Positions 9,207 to 20,745 of a DNA stretch of 64,000 nt are shown one piece after another. A model generated the notes under the pieces. The model did no database searches and was not told the DNA's origin. It saw nothing but the letters and a program-made list of their open reading frames with translations. Source of the stretch: Neohoeflea coraliihabitans (GTDB lineage: Bacteria; Pseudomonadota; Alphaproteobacteria; Rhizobiales; Rhizobiaceae); NCBI RefSeq assembly GCF_019334345.1, contig NZ_JAHWQX010000001.1:434001-498000 (forward strand). The letters are read 5' to 3'. Within the stretch, counting starts at the first letter, position 1; each line of letters begins with the position of its first letter. The translations under genes were made by a program, and so were the position numbers.

Positions 9207-9234
9207 TTGAACGCCCCTGAAATGCCCGTATTCT
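9207..9234 (+). promoter_or_regulatory. Predicted promoter of the ArsR gene (leaderless mRNA)
   Basis: TTGAAC (9207-9212), 16 nt, TATTCT (9229-9234). The expected start of transcription falls on or next to the ATG at 9241, and there is no Shine-Dalgarno in front of that ATG, so the transcript may be leaderless. Confidence 0.45.
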
Positions 9235-9240
9235 GCCGGC

Positions 9241-9612
9241 ATGAAATATCATCCGCCGGAAGACGAAATCGAATTGCCGACTGTCATGGCGACGCTCGGC
9301 GACCCGACGCGTCTGGCGATTCTCGGCCTGCTTGCCACCTGTCGGACGCAATCGCTCACCTGCGGCGATTTCGTGCATCTCAGTTCCAAATCCAACCTGA
9401 CCTATCATCTCGGCCGGATGCGCGAGGCCGGGATCATCCGCATCGAACCGATAGGCACGTCGAAGCGGGTGACCATCCGCCGCAGCGCGCTCGACAGACG
9501 TTTCCCAGGTTTTCTCGATGCGGTGCTGCGCGCCGCTGGCGACCCGGCGGGCCGACCGGGCGCCCGCCGGATGGTTGGCGCTGCGAACCACAGCAACGCA
9601 GCACGGCACTGA
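9241..9612 (+). CDS. ArsR-type winged-helix repressor
   Basis: A 123-residue DNA-binding regulator. A winged helix covers about residues 10-85: TLGDPTRLAILGLL is the classic ArsR first helix and SSKSNLTYHLGRMREAGII is the recognition helix region. The metal-binding ELCVCDL motif of ArsR/SmtB is absent, although Cys residues occur in the second helix region, so the signal may be something other than a metal. It is divergent from the MFS exporter it probably controls through the palindrome at 9143-9160. The C-terminus (after about residue 95) is low-complexity and Arg/Ala-rich. Confidence 0.88.
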   Translation: MKYHPPEDEIELPTVMATLGDPTRLAILGLLATCRTQSLTCGDFVHLSSKSNLTYHLGRMREAGIIRIEPIGTSKRVTIRRSALDRRFPGFLDAVLRAAGDPAGRPGARRMVGAANHSNAARH

Positions 9613-9795
9613 GCCGGGTGCGCACCTTGCCGGAATATGCCCAGAAGGCAGTGAAAATCCCGCCTGCGGCCATTTCCGGGGTTCCATCAAGGCCGGCTTG
9701 CCCCTATAAGCCCGGCTTAGCCTGACACCCCCGGCCTCGACCTGCGCGGCTTCTTCCGTGTGGTTGCGCGTGGCCGCACGACGGATGATTTTCCC

Positions 9796-13278
<3,483 letters not shown>

Positions 13279-13347
13279 GACCTACCAAAGGTTGCAGGCC
13301 GTGAGGCGTTCCTCTAGCATGACACCGCCGTGCGCGGAGGAATTGTC

Positions 13348-14670
13348 GTGCCCAGAAATATTGTCATCCTGCTGGATGGCACGTCCAACCAGATTTCCGG
13401 TGACCGCACCAATGTGCTCAGACTCTATGGCAGCCTCGAGCGCTCCGCCCGCCAGGTGGTGTTCTACGAACCGGGCGTTGGCAGCTTTGGTCTTTCCGGC
13501 TGGTGGCGGCGATGGCAATCGAAGGCGCGGATCGTTCTGGGATTGGCGAACGGTGCCGGCATCGGTGACATTGTCGAGCGGGCATATCGGTTTCTCGTCG
13601 AAAACTGGCAGCCGGATGATCGCATCTACCTCATCGGGTTCTCCCGCGGTGCCTATACGGCGCGGTTGCTGGCCGGGTTTTTGCGCATCTTCGGTCTGAT
13701 CCGGCCCGAGCAGCTCAATCTCTTGCGCTATGCGTGGCGCGCTTATGTCCGGCTCGGCCAGCCGGAAAGCCAGACTTTTTCCACCGAAATCAGCCACTAT
13801 CAGAAAGTTCTGCGCGGGCGTGCGGTGCGCATTGAATTTCTCGGGTTGTGGGACACGGTCGCCTCCATCTTCGATCACACGGCCTCGTTTCCCTGGCTGA
13901 CGACAACCCAAAAGGCTTACACCAATCGCAACGAGCGGGTTCGTAGGGTCCGTCATGCGCTGGCGATCGACGAGCGACGGACCTATTTCCAGCCGTCGCT
14001 CTGGGAGCCCGGGCAGCATTTCGAGGCGTGGTCGCCTCAACAACGCCGCTACACCCGGGTGCCTCAGGATTTTGAAGAGGTCTGGTTCACTGGCTGTCAC
14101 ACGGATATCGGCGGCGGCAACCCCGAAGCCGAGAGCGGCCTCGCGAAAATTCCGCTTGAGTGGCTGTATCGCGAGGCCAGCGCCGCGGGAATTCTGGGCC
14201 GTGAAGCCGTCTTTGAGCGGCTGGCGCTCGGGGAACCGGTGCCCGACCGGACCGGCAGCCACTCTGCCACCGAGGACACGGAGGTGGAGGCATCGCCGGA
14301 AGCTGAGAGCGTGGCGCTCGACGTCGCCGCTAACCGCCCGCACAAGGCCTATACGCCTCCTGATCCTCTCGCCGCCATCAACAATTCGATGAACTTCGCT
14401 TGGGCGACCGTCGAGTTCCTGCCCCGCAAGATCCCGAAAACGGCGCTTCGCCGCCGGCCCAGGCTGGGGCACTTTTATGTGCCTCTGTTCGATCACCGCC
14501 GTATTCCCGAAGGTGCCAAACTGCATGAGGTGGTACGTCTCAGGCTTGAAAACTGTCCCGATTACCGGCCCGTCAACCTGCCCCGGGACTACGAATTCGT
14601 TTCGACCCGGCCCCCGGCCGCAGGGAGCGCAACGACGCCCGAGCCTGCGGCGAGACCATCAAGAACCTGA
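13348..14670 (+). CDS. DUF2235 alpha/beta-hydrolase
   Basis: A 440-residue protein of the DUF2235 family, which includes the phospholipase domain of Tle1-type secretion effectors. The N-terminus MPRNIVILLDGTSNQ and the nucleophile elbow GFSRGAYTAR (Ser about residue 99) are clear, and WFTGCHTDIGGG carries the conserved Asp/His region. There is no signal peptide. The GTG at 13348 is preceded by GGAGG with 7-nt spacing. No VgrG, PAAR, immunity or other secretion gene lies nearby, so it is probably a cytoplasmic lipase/esterase-like enzyme rather than a toxin. A Glu-rich insert (about residues 305-330) looks disordered. Confidence 0.88.
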   Translation: MPRNIVILLDGTSNQISGDRTNVLRLYGSLERSARQVVFYEPGVGSFGLSGWWRRWQSKARIVLGLANGAGIGDIVERAYRFLVENWQPDDRIYLIGFSRGAYTARLLAGFLRIFGLIRPEQLNLLRYAWRAYVRLGQPESQTFSTEISHYQKVLRGRAVRIEFLGLWDTVASIFDHTASFPWLTTTQKAYTNRNERVRRVRHALAIDERRTYFQPSLWEPGQHFEAWSPQQRRYTRVPQDFEEVWFTGCHTDIGGGNPEAESGLAKIPLEWLYREASAAGILGREAVFERLALGEPVPDRTGSHSATEDTEVEASPEAESVALDVAANRPHKAYTPPDPLAAINNSMNFAWATVEFLPRKIPKTALRRRPRLGHFYVPLFDHRRIPEGAKLHEVVRLRLENCPDYRPVNLPRDYEFVSTRPPAAGSATTPEPAARPSRT

Positions 14671-14778
14671 CTCGCTTCCGTGAGCCGAAATCCACCCGCA
14701 AGGCCAAGACTGAGCGATCGCGGAGATGCCAGCAGATTGTGACGAATGTGTTATTCCCGCGACCATTTCGTGACGCGC

Positions 14779-14803
14779 GGAACTTGCGCAATCCGGCGCC
14801 GTT
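14779..14803 (+). promoter_or_regulatory. EcfG-type general-stress promoter
   Basis: GGAAC (14779-14783), exactly 16 nt, CGTT (14800-14803): a perfect match to the consensus of the alphaproteobacterial general-stress sigma factor EcfG. Predicted transcription start near 14811, about 38 nt before the DUF1236 gene. The match is seen; its activity is inferred. Confidence 0.65.
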
Positions 14804-14848
14804 GTGTGTTCCGCTAGGTAATTTTCACAACGAGATGGAGACATTCTG

Positions 14849-15496
14849 ATGACTTCTATCAAGACCCTTCTGAGCGCCTCGGCGCTGTCCCTGATCGCCG
14901 TTCCGGCTTTCGCCGCCATGTCGGTAACCGCCACCACCGATCTCAACGTTCGGGCCGGACCAGGCCCGCAGCACCCGGTCGAGACCGTGATCGGCGTCGA
15001 TCAACAGGCCACCTTGAACGGTTGCCTGGAAGATTCGAAATGGTGCCAGGTCACCGTCAATGGCCAGACCGGCTGGGCCTACTCCGATTACCTGACCACC
15101 GATATGTCGGGTGAACGCGTTGTGGTCTACGAACAGCGCCAGCAAATTGGCGTCCCGACCGTCACCTATGAATCGAGCGGCGGCGCCGTTGCCGGCGGTG
15201 CCAGCGGTGCTGTTGCGGGTGCGCTCATTGGCGGCCCCATCGGCGCTGCAGTCGGCGGCGCGGCCGGCGCGGTGATCGGCGCCAGCATTTCGCCGAGCGC
15301 CACGACAACCACCTACGTCGAAAGCAATCCGGTCGACCCGGTCTATCTCGAAGGTGAAGTGGTCGTCGGCGCCCAGCTGCCGCCGGAAGTTCAGCTCTAC
15401 GAGGTTCCGCAGGCTGAATACCGCTACGTCTACGTCAACGGTCAGCGCGTTCTGGTCCAGCCGGACAATCGTCAGATCGTCTACGTCTACCGCTAA
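14849..15496 (+). CDS. Exported SH3/DUF1236-type protein
   Basis: A 215-residue secreted protein. A Sec signal peptide ends at AFA-AM (about residue 22). It is followed by a bacterial SH3 domain (TTDLNVRAGPG through GWAYSDYL, residues 27-85), a Gly/Ala-rich GxxxG segment (residues 110-145) that may insert in a membrane, and a C-terminal DUF1236-like part ending in VYVNGQRVLVQPDNRQIVYVYR-type repeats. Bacterial SH3 domains often bind peptidoglycan, so a periplasmic envelope role is likely. A GGAG 8 nt upstream supports the start. An EcfG promoter match precedes it and a strong terminator follows, so it is probably a single-gene stress transcript. Confidence 0.85.
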   Translation: MTSIKTLLSASALSLIAVPAFAAMSVTATTDLNVRAGPGPQHPVETVIGVDQQATLNGCLEDSKWCQVTVNGQTGWAYSDYLTTDMSGERVVVYEQRQQIGVPTVTYESSGGAVAGGASGAVAGALIGGPIGAAVGGAAGAVIGASISPSATTTTYVESNPVDPVYLEGEVVVGAQLPPEVQLYEVPQAEYRYVYVNGQRVLVQPDNRQIVYVYR

Positions 15497-15525
15497 GACG
15501 CCGGCACAGCTGGCACGCGAAACGG

Positions 15526-15554
15526 AAAAGCCCCGCCACCAGGCGGGGCTTTTT
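15526..15554 (+). terminator. Intrinsic terminator after the DUF1236 gene
   Basis: AAAAGCCCCGCC pairs with GGCGGGGCTTTT across an ACCA tetraloop, ending in a T run. The A-run on the left arm could also make it act on the convergent flavin reductase transcript. Confidence 0.88.
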
Positions 15555-15656
15555 CTTGCCTGAACAACAAACCAGGGATTTATCCTGCGGAGATTTGCTC
15601 GGGGGCCCGAAAGCAGACGGGCGGGCGGTCCGCGCCAGCTCTTTTCAGCCAGCTCC

Positions 15657-16205
15657 TTAGTTTTTGGATTGCCCGATGAACGCGTCAAAGGCGTTGATCC
15701 AGCTCGCGAGGAATTCGCGCGTGCCCTCATTCGTGACCTGCAAATCGTCATCGATCAGGCCCTGCTTGAATTGCAGATAGAGTTCCGGCTGGCCCATCAC
15801 CTTCAGATCGACATGCACGAGCACCGAGCGCAGCAAGGCCTGCGCTGCCGCCGTGCCGATCGCTCCCGGCGATGTACCGGCGATCGCCGCCGGTTTCTTG
15901 GTCCAGGCGCTTTCCCGAGGCGGCCGTGACCCCCAGGCGATCGCATTGCCGATGATCGGCGAATAGGTGCGGTTATATTCCGGCGTCACCACCAGAATCC
16001 CGTCTGCGGCCTCGATCTGTGATTTGAAGCGGGTGACAGTCTCCGGCGGCTGCTCCCACAGATCGTTGTCATAGTGCGGCAGGGCGCCAAGATCGGCAAA
16101 CGTGAAGCTCATCTTGTCACCGGCAATCTTTTCGAGAGCGCCGGCCAGTTTGCGATTGTACGATCCCGCGCGCAGCGAGCCGACGAGAACCAGAATCTTG
16201 TGCAT
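15657..16205 (-). CDS. NADPH-dependent FMN reductase family protein
   Basis: A 182-residue flavodoxin-like enzyme predicted to reduce FMN, quinones or azo compounds with NAD(P)H. The FMN phosphate loop is visible as GSLRAGSYNRKLA (residues 9-21), and the PEYNRTYSPIIGNAIAW segment is the family's flavin/nicotinamide-contacting motif. The length is standard. An AAGGA 7 nt upstream fixes the start. Two GTGACC-rich repeats directly upstream (16222-16257) suggest control by a repressor, possibly of the HxlR or MarR type, not encoded nearby. The physiological substrate is unknown. Confidence 0.9.
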   Translation of the reverse strand: MHKILVLVGSLRAGSYNRKLAGALEKIAGDKMSFTFADLGALPHYDNDLWEQPPETVTRFKSQIEAADGILVVTPEYNRTYSPIIGNAIAWGSRPPRESAWTKKPAAIAGTSPGAIGTAAAQALLRSVLVHVDLKVMGQPELYLQFKQGLIDDDLQVTNEGTREFLASWINAFDAFIGQSKN

Positions 16206-16221
16206 GGAGATATCCTTGTTT

Positions 16222-16257
16222 CAATTGGTCACTGTGACCCAATTGGTGACCGGTGAC
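16222..16257. promoter_or_regulatory. Operator-like repeats upstream of the flavin reductase
   Basis: GGTCACTGTGACC (16227-16239) is a perfect 6-1-6 palindrome. The next 18 nt begin with the same CAATTGGT and contain GGTGACCGGTGAC, a second, degenerate copy. The tandem arrangement 17 nt upstream of the start codon looks like a two-site repressor operator. The rest of the 397-bp stretch 16206-16602 shows no gene; it must also hold the greA promoter, which I could not place. Confidence 0.5.
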
Positions 16258-16602
16258 GCGATGGCAAGCCGGCACTTTCGGGCGAGCCCATTACCTTAAT
16301 GAAACCAAGAGGGACGAGACTGAAGCCCTGGGGGGCGGCTCCCCGTCGGCTTTGCATGGCTCGATGTGCCCCGAAATGCGCTAGGACAACCTGCGGCGTC
16401 AGGAGGCCCGACGCCTATCACGGGGCGTTTCGCCGCATTGCGCAAATTTTCAGTGAAGTACCTTGCTAAATTTGCTATGGCGGTCGTCAAAGTGTTGAGA
16501 ACGGCTCCGGGGTGACCGCTTCGCGAGCCGTTCATCTTTTGCGCCCGATCGACAGGCGACCGCGCCATCTGGCGCCGTGAAAGATTGAGAAGGATTGACG
16601 AC

Positions 16603-17079
16603 ATGGTGGAAAAAGTGCCGATGACCAAGGCCGGTTTTGCCAAATTGCAGGAAGAACTCCGCTGGCGTCAGCAGGAAGAGCGGCCGCGCATCATCGAGGC
16701 GATCTCCGAGGCCCGGGCGCATGGCGACCTCTCCGAAAATGCCGAATATCATGCGGCTAAGGAAGCGCAGAGCCTGAATGAGGGCCGCATCGGCGAGTTG
16801 GAAGACGTCGTCAATCGCGCCGAACTGATCGATCCGGCCAAGCTTTCCGGTGACACGGTCAAGTTCGGTGCCACCATCCGTCTGGTCGACGAGGACACCG
16901 ACGAGGAAAAGATCTACCAGATCGTTGGCGATCAGGAGGCCGACGTCAAATCCGGACGCATCTCCATATCCTCGCCAATTTCACGTGCGCTGATCGGCAA
17001 GGCAACTGGCGATTCTGTCGAAGTTGTCGCGCCTGGCGGCTCGAAGGCCTACGAAATCCTGGAGATCACCTGGCGCTGA
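16603..17079 (+). CDS. greA: Transcription elongation factor GreA
   Basis: Rescues backtracked RNA polymerase by stimulating cleavage of the 3' end of the nascent RNA. The 158-residue length matches GreA. The N-terminal coiled coil includes [13 protein letters not shown] and the acidic tip [13 protein letters not shown], whose Asp and Glu reach the polymerase active site. The C-terminal FKBP-like domain ends [12 protein letters not shown]. The ATG at 16603 has GAAGGA 8 nt upstream; the frame opens six codons earlier without a site. It precedes lpcC. Confidence 0.96.
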   Translation: MVEKVPMTKAGFAKLQEELRWRQQEERPRIIEAISEARAHGDLSENAEYHAAKEAQSLNEGRIGELEDVVNRAELIDPAKLSGDTVKFGATIRLVDEDTDEEKIYQIVGDQEADVKSGRISISSPISRALIGKATGDSVEVVAPGGSKAYEILEITWR

Positions 17080-17208
17080 CAGCGCTGCTATCGATCGGCG
17101 CTCATGAGACGCCAGACCGCGCGAGAAAATGGGGTACCGGTCATCCGGCACGGCACCCCGCCGCATGAAAAGGCTGACGCAGTTCACGCGCTGCCGGACG
17201 GGAGAGCG

Positions 17209-18270
17209 ATGACGGATCGCATCGAGATGGCGGAGATCGAGGTCATCGCTCCGAATTTCAAGAAGCGGCTGTCCGGAGTGACCTCGGTCATCATCCAGAT
17301 CGTTCCCGAGCAACGCCGGCTCGGCACCGTGGTGTGCGCTCTCGGCCCGGGTCTGCCGCCGCACGTTCCGAAATTGCGGCTCAGGGATCTGCCGCGTCTG
17401 CTCAGCCGCCCGCGCAGGCGGCCGGTACGCGTCTGGCACGCCCGCCGCAACACCGAGATGCTGGCCGGTCTCGTCCTCCGCCAGGTTCTGCGCGCGCCCG
17501 TCAAGCTGGTCTTCACCTCCGCCGCACAAAGATCCCATACCGCCTATACGCGTTGGCTGATGCGCCACATGGATGCGATTGTCACCACCAGCTCACGCTC
17601 CGCCTCCTTTCTTTCGCTTCCGCATCGGATCGTCCCCCACGGCATCGACCTCGAGCGTTTTCATCCGCCCTCGGAGGAAGAGCGCGACTGGAGCTCCAGT
17701 GGACTGCCGGGCACCCATGGCATTGGATGTTTCGGCCGAATCCGCCCCCAGAAGGGCACGGATCTGTTTGTTGATGCGATGATCGAACTGCTGCCGCACC
17801 ATCCGGAGTGGACGGCGGCGATCTTCGGACGTGTGACCTCCGATCATCGCCGTTTCGCCGAAACACTGCAGCACAGGATCGACGCCGCCGGTCTGGCCGA
17901 GCGCATTGTGTTCATGGGCGAGGTGCCGGACATCAAGCCGTGGTACCGGCGCATCAGCGTCTGTGTCGCCCCGTCGCGCAATGAAGGCTTCGGCCTGACG
18001 CCGCTCGAAGCGATGGCGTCGCAGACCGCCGTGGTCGCCAGCGACGCGGGCGCCTACCGGGACCTGGTTGCCGAAGGCGAAACCGGCTTCGTCGTCGGCG
18101 CCGGAGACGGGGCTGCGCTGACCGCGGCCATTTCCACCTATCTGCGGGCGCCGGACCTGGCAGCAAGACATGCCGAGGCTGGCCTCCGGCGGGCCCGTGA
18201 GCACTACGCCCTGGAACGCGAAGTGCAAGCCCTTGCAGAGGTCTACGAGCACTTGTGGAGCGGCGCATGA
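17209..18270 (+). CDS. lpcC: LPS core mannosyltransferase LpcC-like (GT4)
   Basis: A 353-residue GT-B glycosyltransferase expected to add mannose to the Kdo region of the LPS inner core on the cytoplasmic face of the inner membrane. The N-terminus EVIAPNFKKRLSGVTS, the middle RVWHARRNTEMLAG and the C-terminal NEGFGLTPLEAMASQTAVVASDAGAY all closely resemble rhizobial LpcC as I know it. A possible earlier ATG at 17104 would add 35 Arg-rich residues; the ATG at 17209 behind GGGAGAGCG is better. It overlaps the next gene by an ATGA, so the two are translationally coupled. Confidence 0.88.
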   Translation: MTDRIEMAEIEVIAPNFKKRLSGVTSVIIQIVPEQRRLGTVVCALGPGLPPHVPKLRLRDLPRLLSRPRRRPVRVWHARRNTEMLAGLVLRQVLRAPVKLVFTSAAQRSHTAYTRWLMRHMDAIVTTSSRSASFLSLPHRIVPHGIDLERFHPPSEEERDWSSSGLPGTHGIGCFGRIRPQKGTDLFVDAMIELLPHHPEWTAAIFGRVTSDHRRFAETLQHRIDAAGLAERIVFMGEVPDIKPWYRRISVCVAPSRNEGFGLTPLEAMASQTAVVASDAGAYRDLVAEGETGFVVGAGDGAALTAAISTYLRAPDLAARHAEAGLRRAREHYALEREVQALAEVYEHLWSGA

Positions 18271-19289
18271 GAACGGCGCTTGTCATCGCCCGCGACAATG
18301 CATACGGCCTCAGCCGCGATGCCCGGATCGTCGCCACCGCCTTGCGTCAGGCCGATTACTCGGTCGATATCCGCACGCCGCGCGGCCACTGGCTCGAGCG
18401 CTGGAAAACGCGACAGGACGCGGTTGACTGCGTCATCCATCTCGAACGCGTGTTTCCCGCATGGACCCGCTCCGGCGCCTTCAACCTCCTGATTCCCAAC
18501 CAGGAGCGCTATCCGGCCCGCCACATCCCGCGACTGCGCCAGGTCGATCTCGTCCTCGCCAAGAGCAATCACGCCGCGCAGATATTTGCCGGTCTGGGAA
18601 AGCCCTCGGTCAATGCCGGCTTCGCTTCCGCGGACCGCCTGGATGCCTCGATCGAAAAGAACTGGCGGCGCTTCTTTCACCTTGCCGGCGGCAGCACCGT
18701 CAAGGGCACCGAGGATCTGCTGAAGCTCTGGGCCCGCCATCCCGAATGGCCCGAGCTGGTCATCGTGCAGAAAGCGGCCAATGCTCCGAAATCGGTCCCT
18801 GACAATGTCCGCATTGAGGCCGGCTACATCGACGACGAGGCGCTGAGGCAGTTGCAGAATGCCTGCGGTATCCATCTCTGCCCATCCCGTTCCGAAGGGT
18901 GGGGCCACTATATCCTCGAGGCGATGTCCTGCGGCAGCGTCGTGGTGACCACCGATGGCGCGCCGATGAATGAGCTCGTCAACGCTGATTGCGGGCATCT
19001 CGTGCCGGTCGAAAAGACGGCCGCACGACACCTTGGCATTGATTATCACGTCAATATCGCGGCCCTGGAAGCGACGATACTGCGCCTGCTCGAGGCGCCG
19101 GAGATTCAGATGCGGGAAACGGGCGCCGTCGCCATGCGCCGTTTTGCCGAGATTTGCGACGCATTTCCGAGGGCTCTCGCCAGCAGCCTGGATGCATTGT
19201 TTGCCACCGGGGCATCCGCCGGATCGCTGCCGACCGCGGTCTTCGGTCAGGCCACGGGAAAACCTTTGCAAGACAGCGGGTCACATTGA
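18267..19289 (+). CDS. Glycosyltransferase, coupled to lpcC
   Basis: A 340-residue glycosyltransferase whose ATG overlaps the lpcC stop. The N-terminal half (MRTALVIARDNAYGLSRDA) looks like a GT-B donor/acceptor domain. The second half has the GT4-like retaining motif CPSRSEGWGHYILEAMSCG, with the second Glu of an EX7E pair and a VVVTTDGAP continuation. It should act on LPS core or another surface glycan together with LpcC. Donor and acceptor sugars cannot be predicted from sequence alone. A 49-nt gap separates it from the tandem GT pair. Confidence 0.85.
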   Translation: MRTALVIARDNAYGLSRDARIVATALRQADYSVDIRTPRGHWLERWKTRQDAVDCVIHLERVFPAWTRSGAFNLLIPNQERYPARHIPRLRQVDLVLAKSNHAAQIFAGLGKPSVNAGFASADRLDASIEKNWRRFFHLAGGSTVKGTEDLLKLWARHPEWPELVIVQKAANAPKSVPDNVRIEAGYIDDEALRQLQNACGIHLCPSRSEGWGHYILEAMSCGSVVVTTDGAPMNELVNADCGHLVPVEKTAARHLGIDYHVNIAALEATILRLLEAPEIQMRETGAVAMRRFAEICDAFPRALASSLDALFATGASAGSLPTAVFGQATGKPLQDSGSH

Positions 19290-19338
19290 CAACCCCGTCG
19301 CCAAGCGCTTCAACAACCCTGTTTTTCGAGGGGCTTCG

Positions 19339-20745
19339 ATGAAACGGTGCATATATCTCGACGTGACGGGACTCATTGCGTGGGGACCGGCGCCGCCGAC
19401 AGGCATTCAGCGGGTGGAACGCAGCCTGCTGCATGCGGCTGCCGACTATCCCGATGTCCGGCCCGCCTACGTGACCAGAAAACCGCCTCGGCTTGTGCCG
19501 CTCGGACCCTCGGCCCTGAGCCAGCTGCGCGGACTGCTCGCTCCGCGGCCGGACGCCATATCCCTGAATGATCGTCTTGGGCAGTTATGGCAGTACTACA
19601 TTCTCAATCGACCCGTCATCCGCAATGAGACGGCGCGTGAACTCGCCAGGATCGCCCTTGCCAGCAACCAGCAAAAGGGAACCGCCTATCAGACGCTCAA
19701 AGCCGTCTTCCGATTTCTTCTGCTGATCGATAAGGCGCTGCAGATGCTGCTTGCCCTCCTCCCCTTTCGCGCCGCGGCGGCGAGGTCGGAAGAGGATGGC
19801 GTGGCGCTGCTGTGCTTCGAGACGGCCCGCCGCACCGGCGGCGATATCCGCCTGCCGCCGGCGGTGCGTCCAGCCTTCCTCATCTATGATCTCATGCCGG
19901 TCCGCCAACCCGAGTTGAGCATGGGGCACCGCACGGAAATGATGGGCCATCTGCTCCGGCGCGTGATCGCCCGTTCGGACATCCTCATAACGATTTCCCA
20001 GACTGTGCGTGCCGATCTCGAAGATTTCGAGAAAAATGCGTGTGATGCTCCGTCCAGACGCCGGGCCAAGGCCATTCAACTCGGTTCCTCCGCGGTCAAC
20101 CACGACGCGGCCACCACGCCGATCGCCGAACTGGAAAACAAGCGGTTCGCCCTGTTCTGCTCTTCCATCGAGACCAAGAAGAGCCACCATGTGCTTGTTG
20201 CCGCCTGGGAGCAACTGATTGCAGAGCTCGGTCCGGAAGCGGTTCCATATCTGGCCTTCATCGGTCGGCGTGACACGGCCTATGAACGCCTGACAAAAGC
20301 CCTGGACGAGAACCCCGCAGCCCGGCGCCGGACCGTGCTGCTGCACGATGTCGACGATTCGGGCCTTAGATGGGCGTATCGCAATGCCGCTCTCGGCCTC
20401 TTTGCCTCGAGCTTCGAGGGTTGGGGCCTCGGGGTTTCGGAAAGCCTGGCCTATGGGCTCCCGGTCATCCACTCGCCACATCCGGCATTGCGCGAAGCAG
20501 CACAGGATCTGATGCCCTGCCCGGCTGAGGATACGCCTGAGTGCTGGGCTGACACGCTCCGGCCTTATCTCAGGGATCCGGAGCGCATCGCCGTCCTGAA
20601 GGCGCGGATCGCGCAAGACTACAGACCACGCGCACCGGACGAGTTCGCACGCCAGCTGTTTGACCATCTTCGCACCGTGTCCCTAACACCGGATGCTGAT
20701 GAAAAGCCGCCCGTCTCGGCAGGGATGCGATCCGATGCCGATTGA
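19339..20745 (+). CDS. GT4-type glycosyltransferase, tandem paralogue A
   Basis: A 468-residue glycosyltransferase. It starts MKRCIYLDVTGLIAWG behind GAGGGG with 5-nt spacing; the longer frame from 18970 is only the shadow of the upstream gene. The N-terminal block PPTGIQRVERS recurs almost unchanged in the next gene. The middle carries the Rossmann-like FALFCSSIETKKSHHVLV, and the C-terminal GT4 site reads SFEGWGLGVSESLAYGLPVIHS. A central insert with a hydrophobic stretch (KAVFRFLLLIDKALQMLLALL) may touch the membrane. It overlaps its paralogue by 11 nt. Function beyond surface-polysaccharide assembly is not predictable. Confidence 0.85.
   Translation: MKRCIYLDVTGLIAWGPAPPTGIQRVERSLLHAAADYPDVRPAYVTRKPPRLVPLGPSALSQLRGLLAPRPDAISLNDRLGQLWQYYILNRPVIRNETARELARIALASNQQKGTAYQTLKAVFRFLLLIDKALQMLLALLPFRAAAARSEEDGVALLCFETARRTGGDIRLPPAVRPAFLIYDLMPVRQPELSMGHRTEMMGHLLRRVIARSDILITISQTVRADLEDFEKNACDAPSRRRAKAIQLGSSAVNHDAATTPIAELENKRFALFCSSIETKKSHHVLVAAWEQLIAELGPEAVPYLAFIGRRDTAYERLTKALDENPAARRRTVLLHDVDDSGLRWAYRNAALGLFASSFEGWGLGVSESLAYGLPVIHSPHPALREAAQDLMPCPAEDTPECWADTLRPYLRDPERIAVLKARIAQDYRPRAPDEFARQLFDHLRTVSLTPDADEKPPVSAGMRSDAD

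Noticed and set aside
18970-19338. N-terminal extension of the first tandem glycosyltransferase
   Set aside because: These 123 codons are the shadow of the upstream glycosyltransferase; a good ribosome-binding site sits in front of the ATG at 19339.
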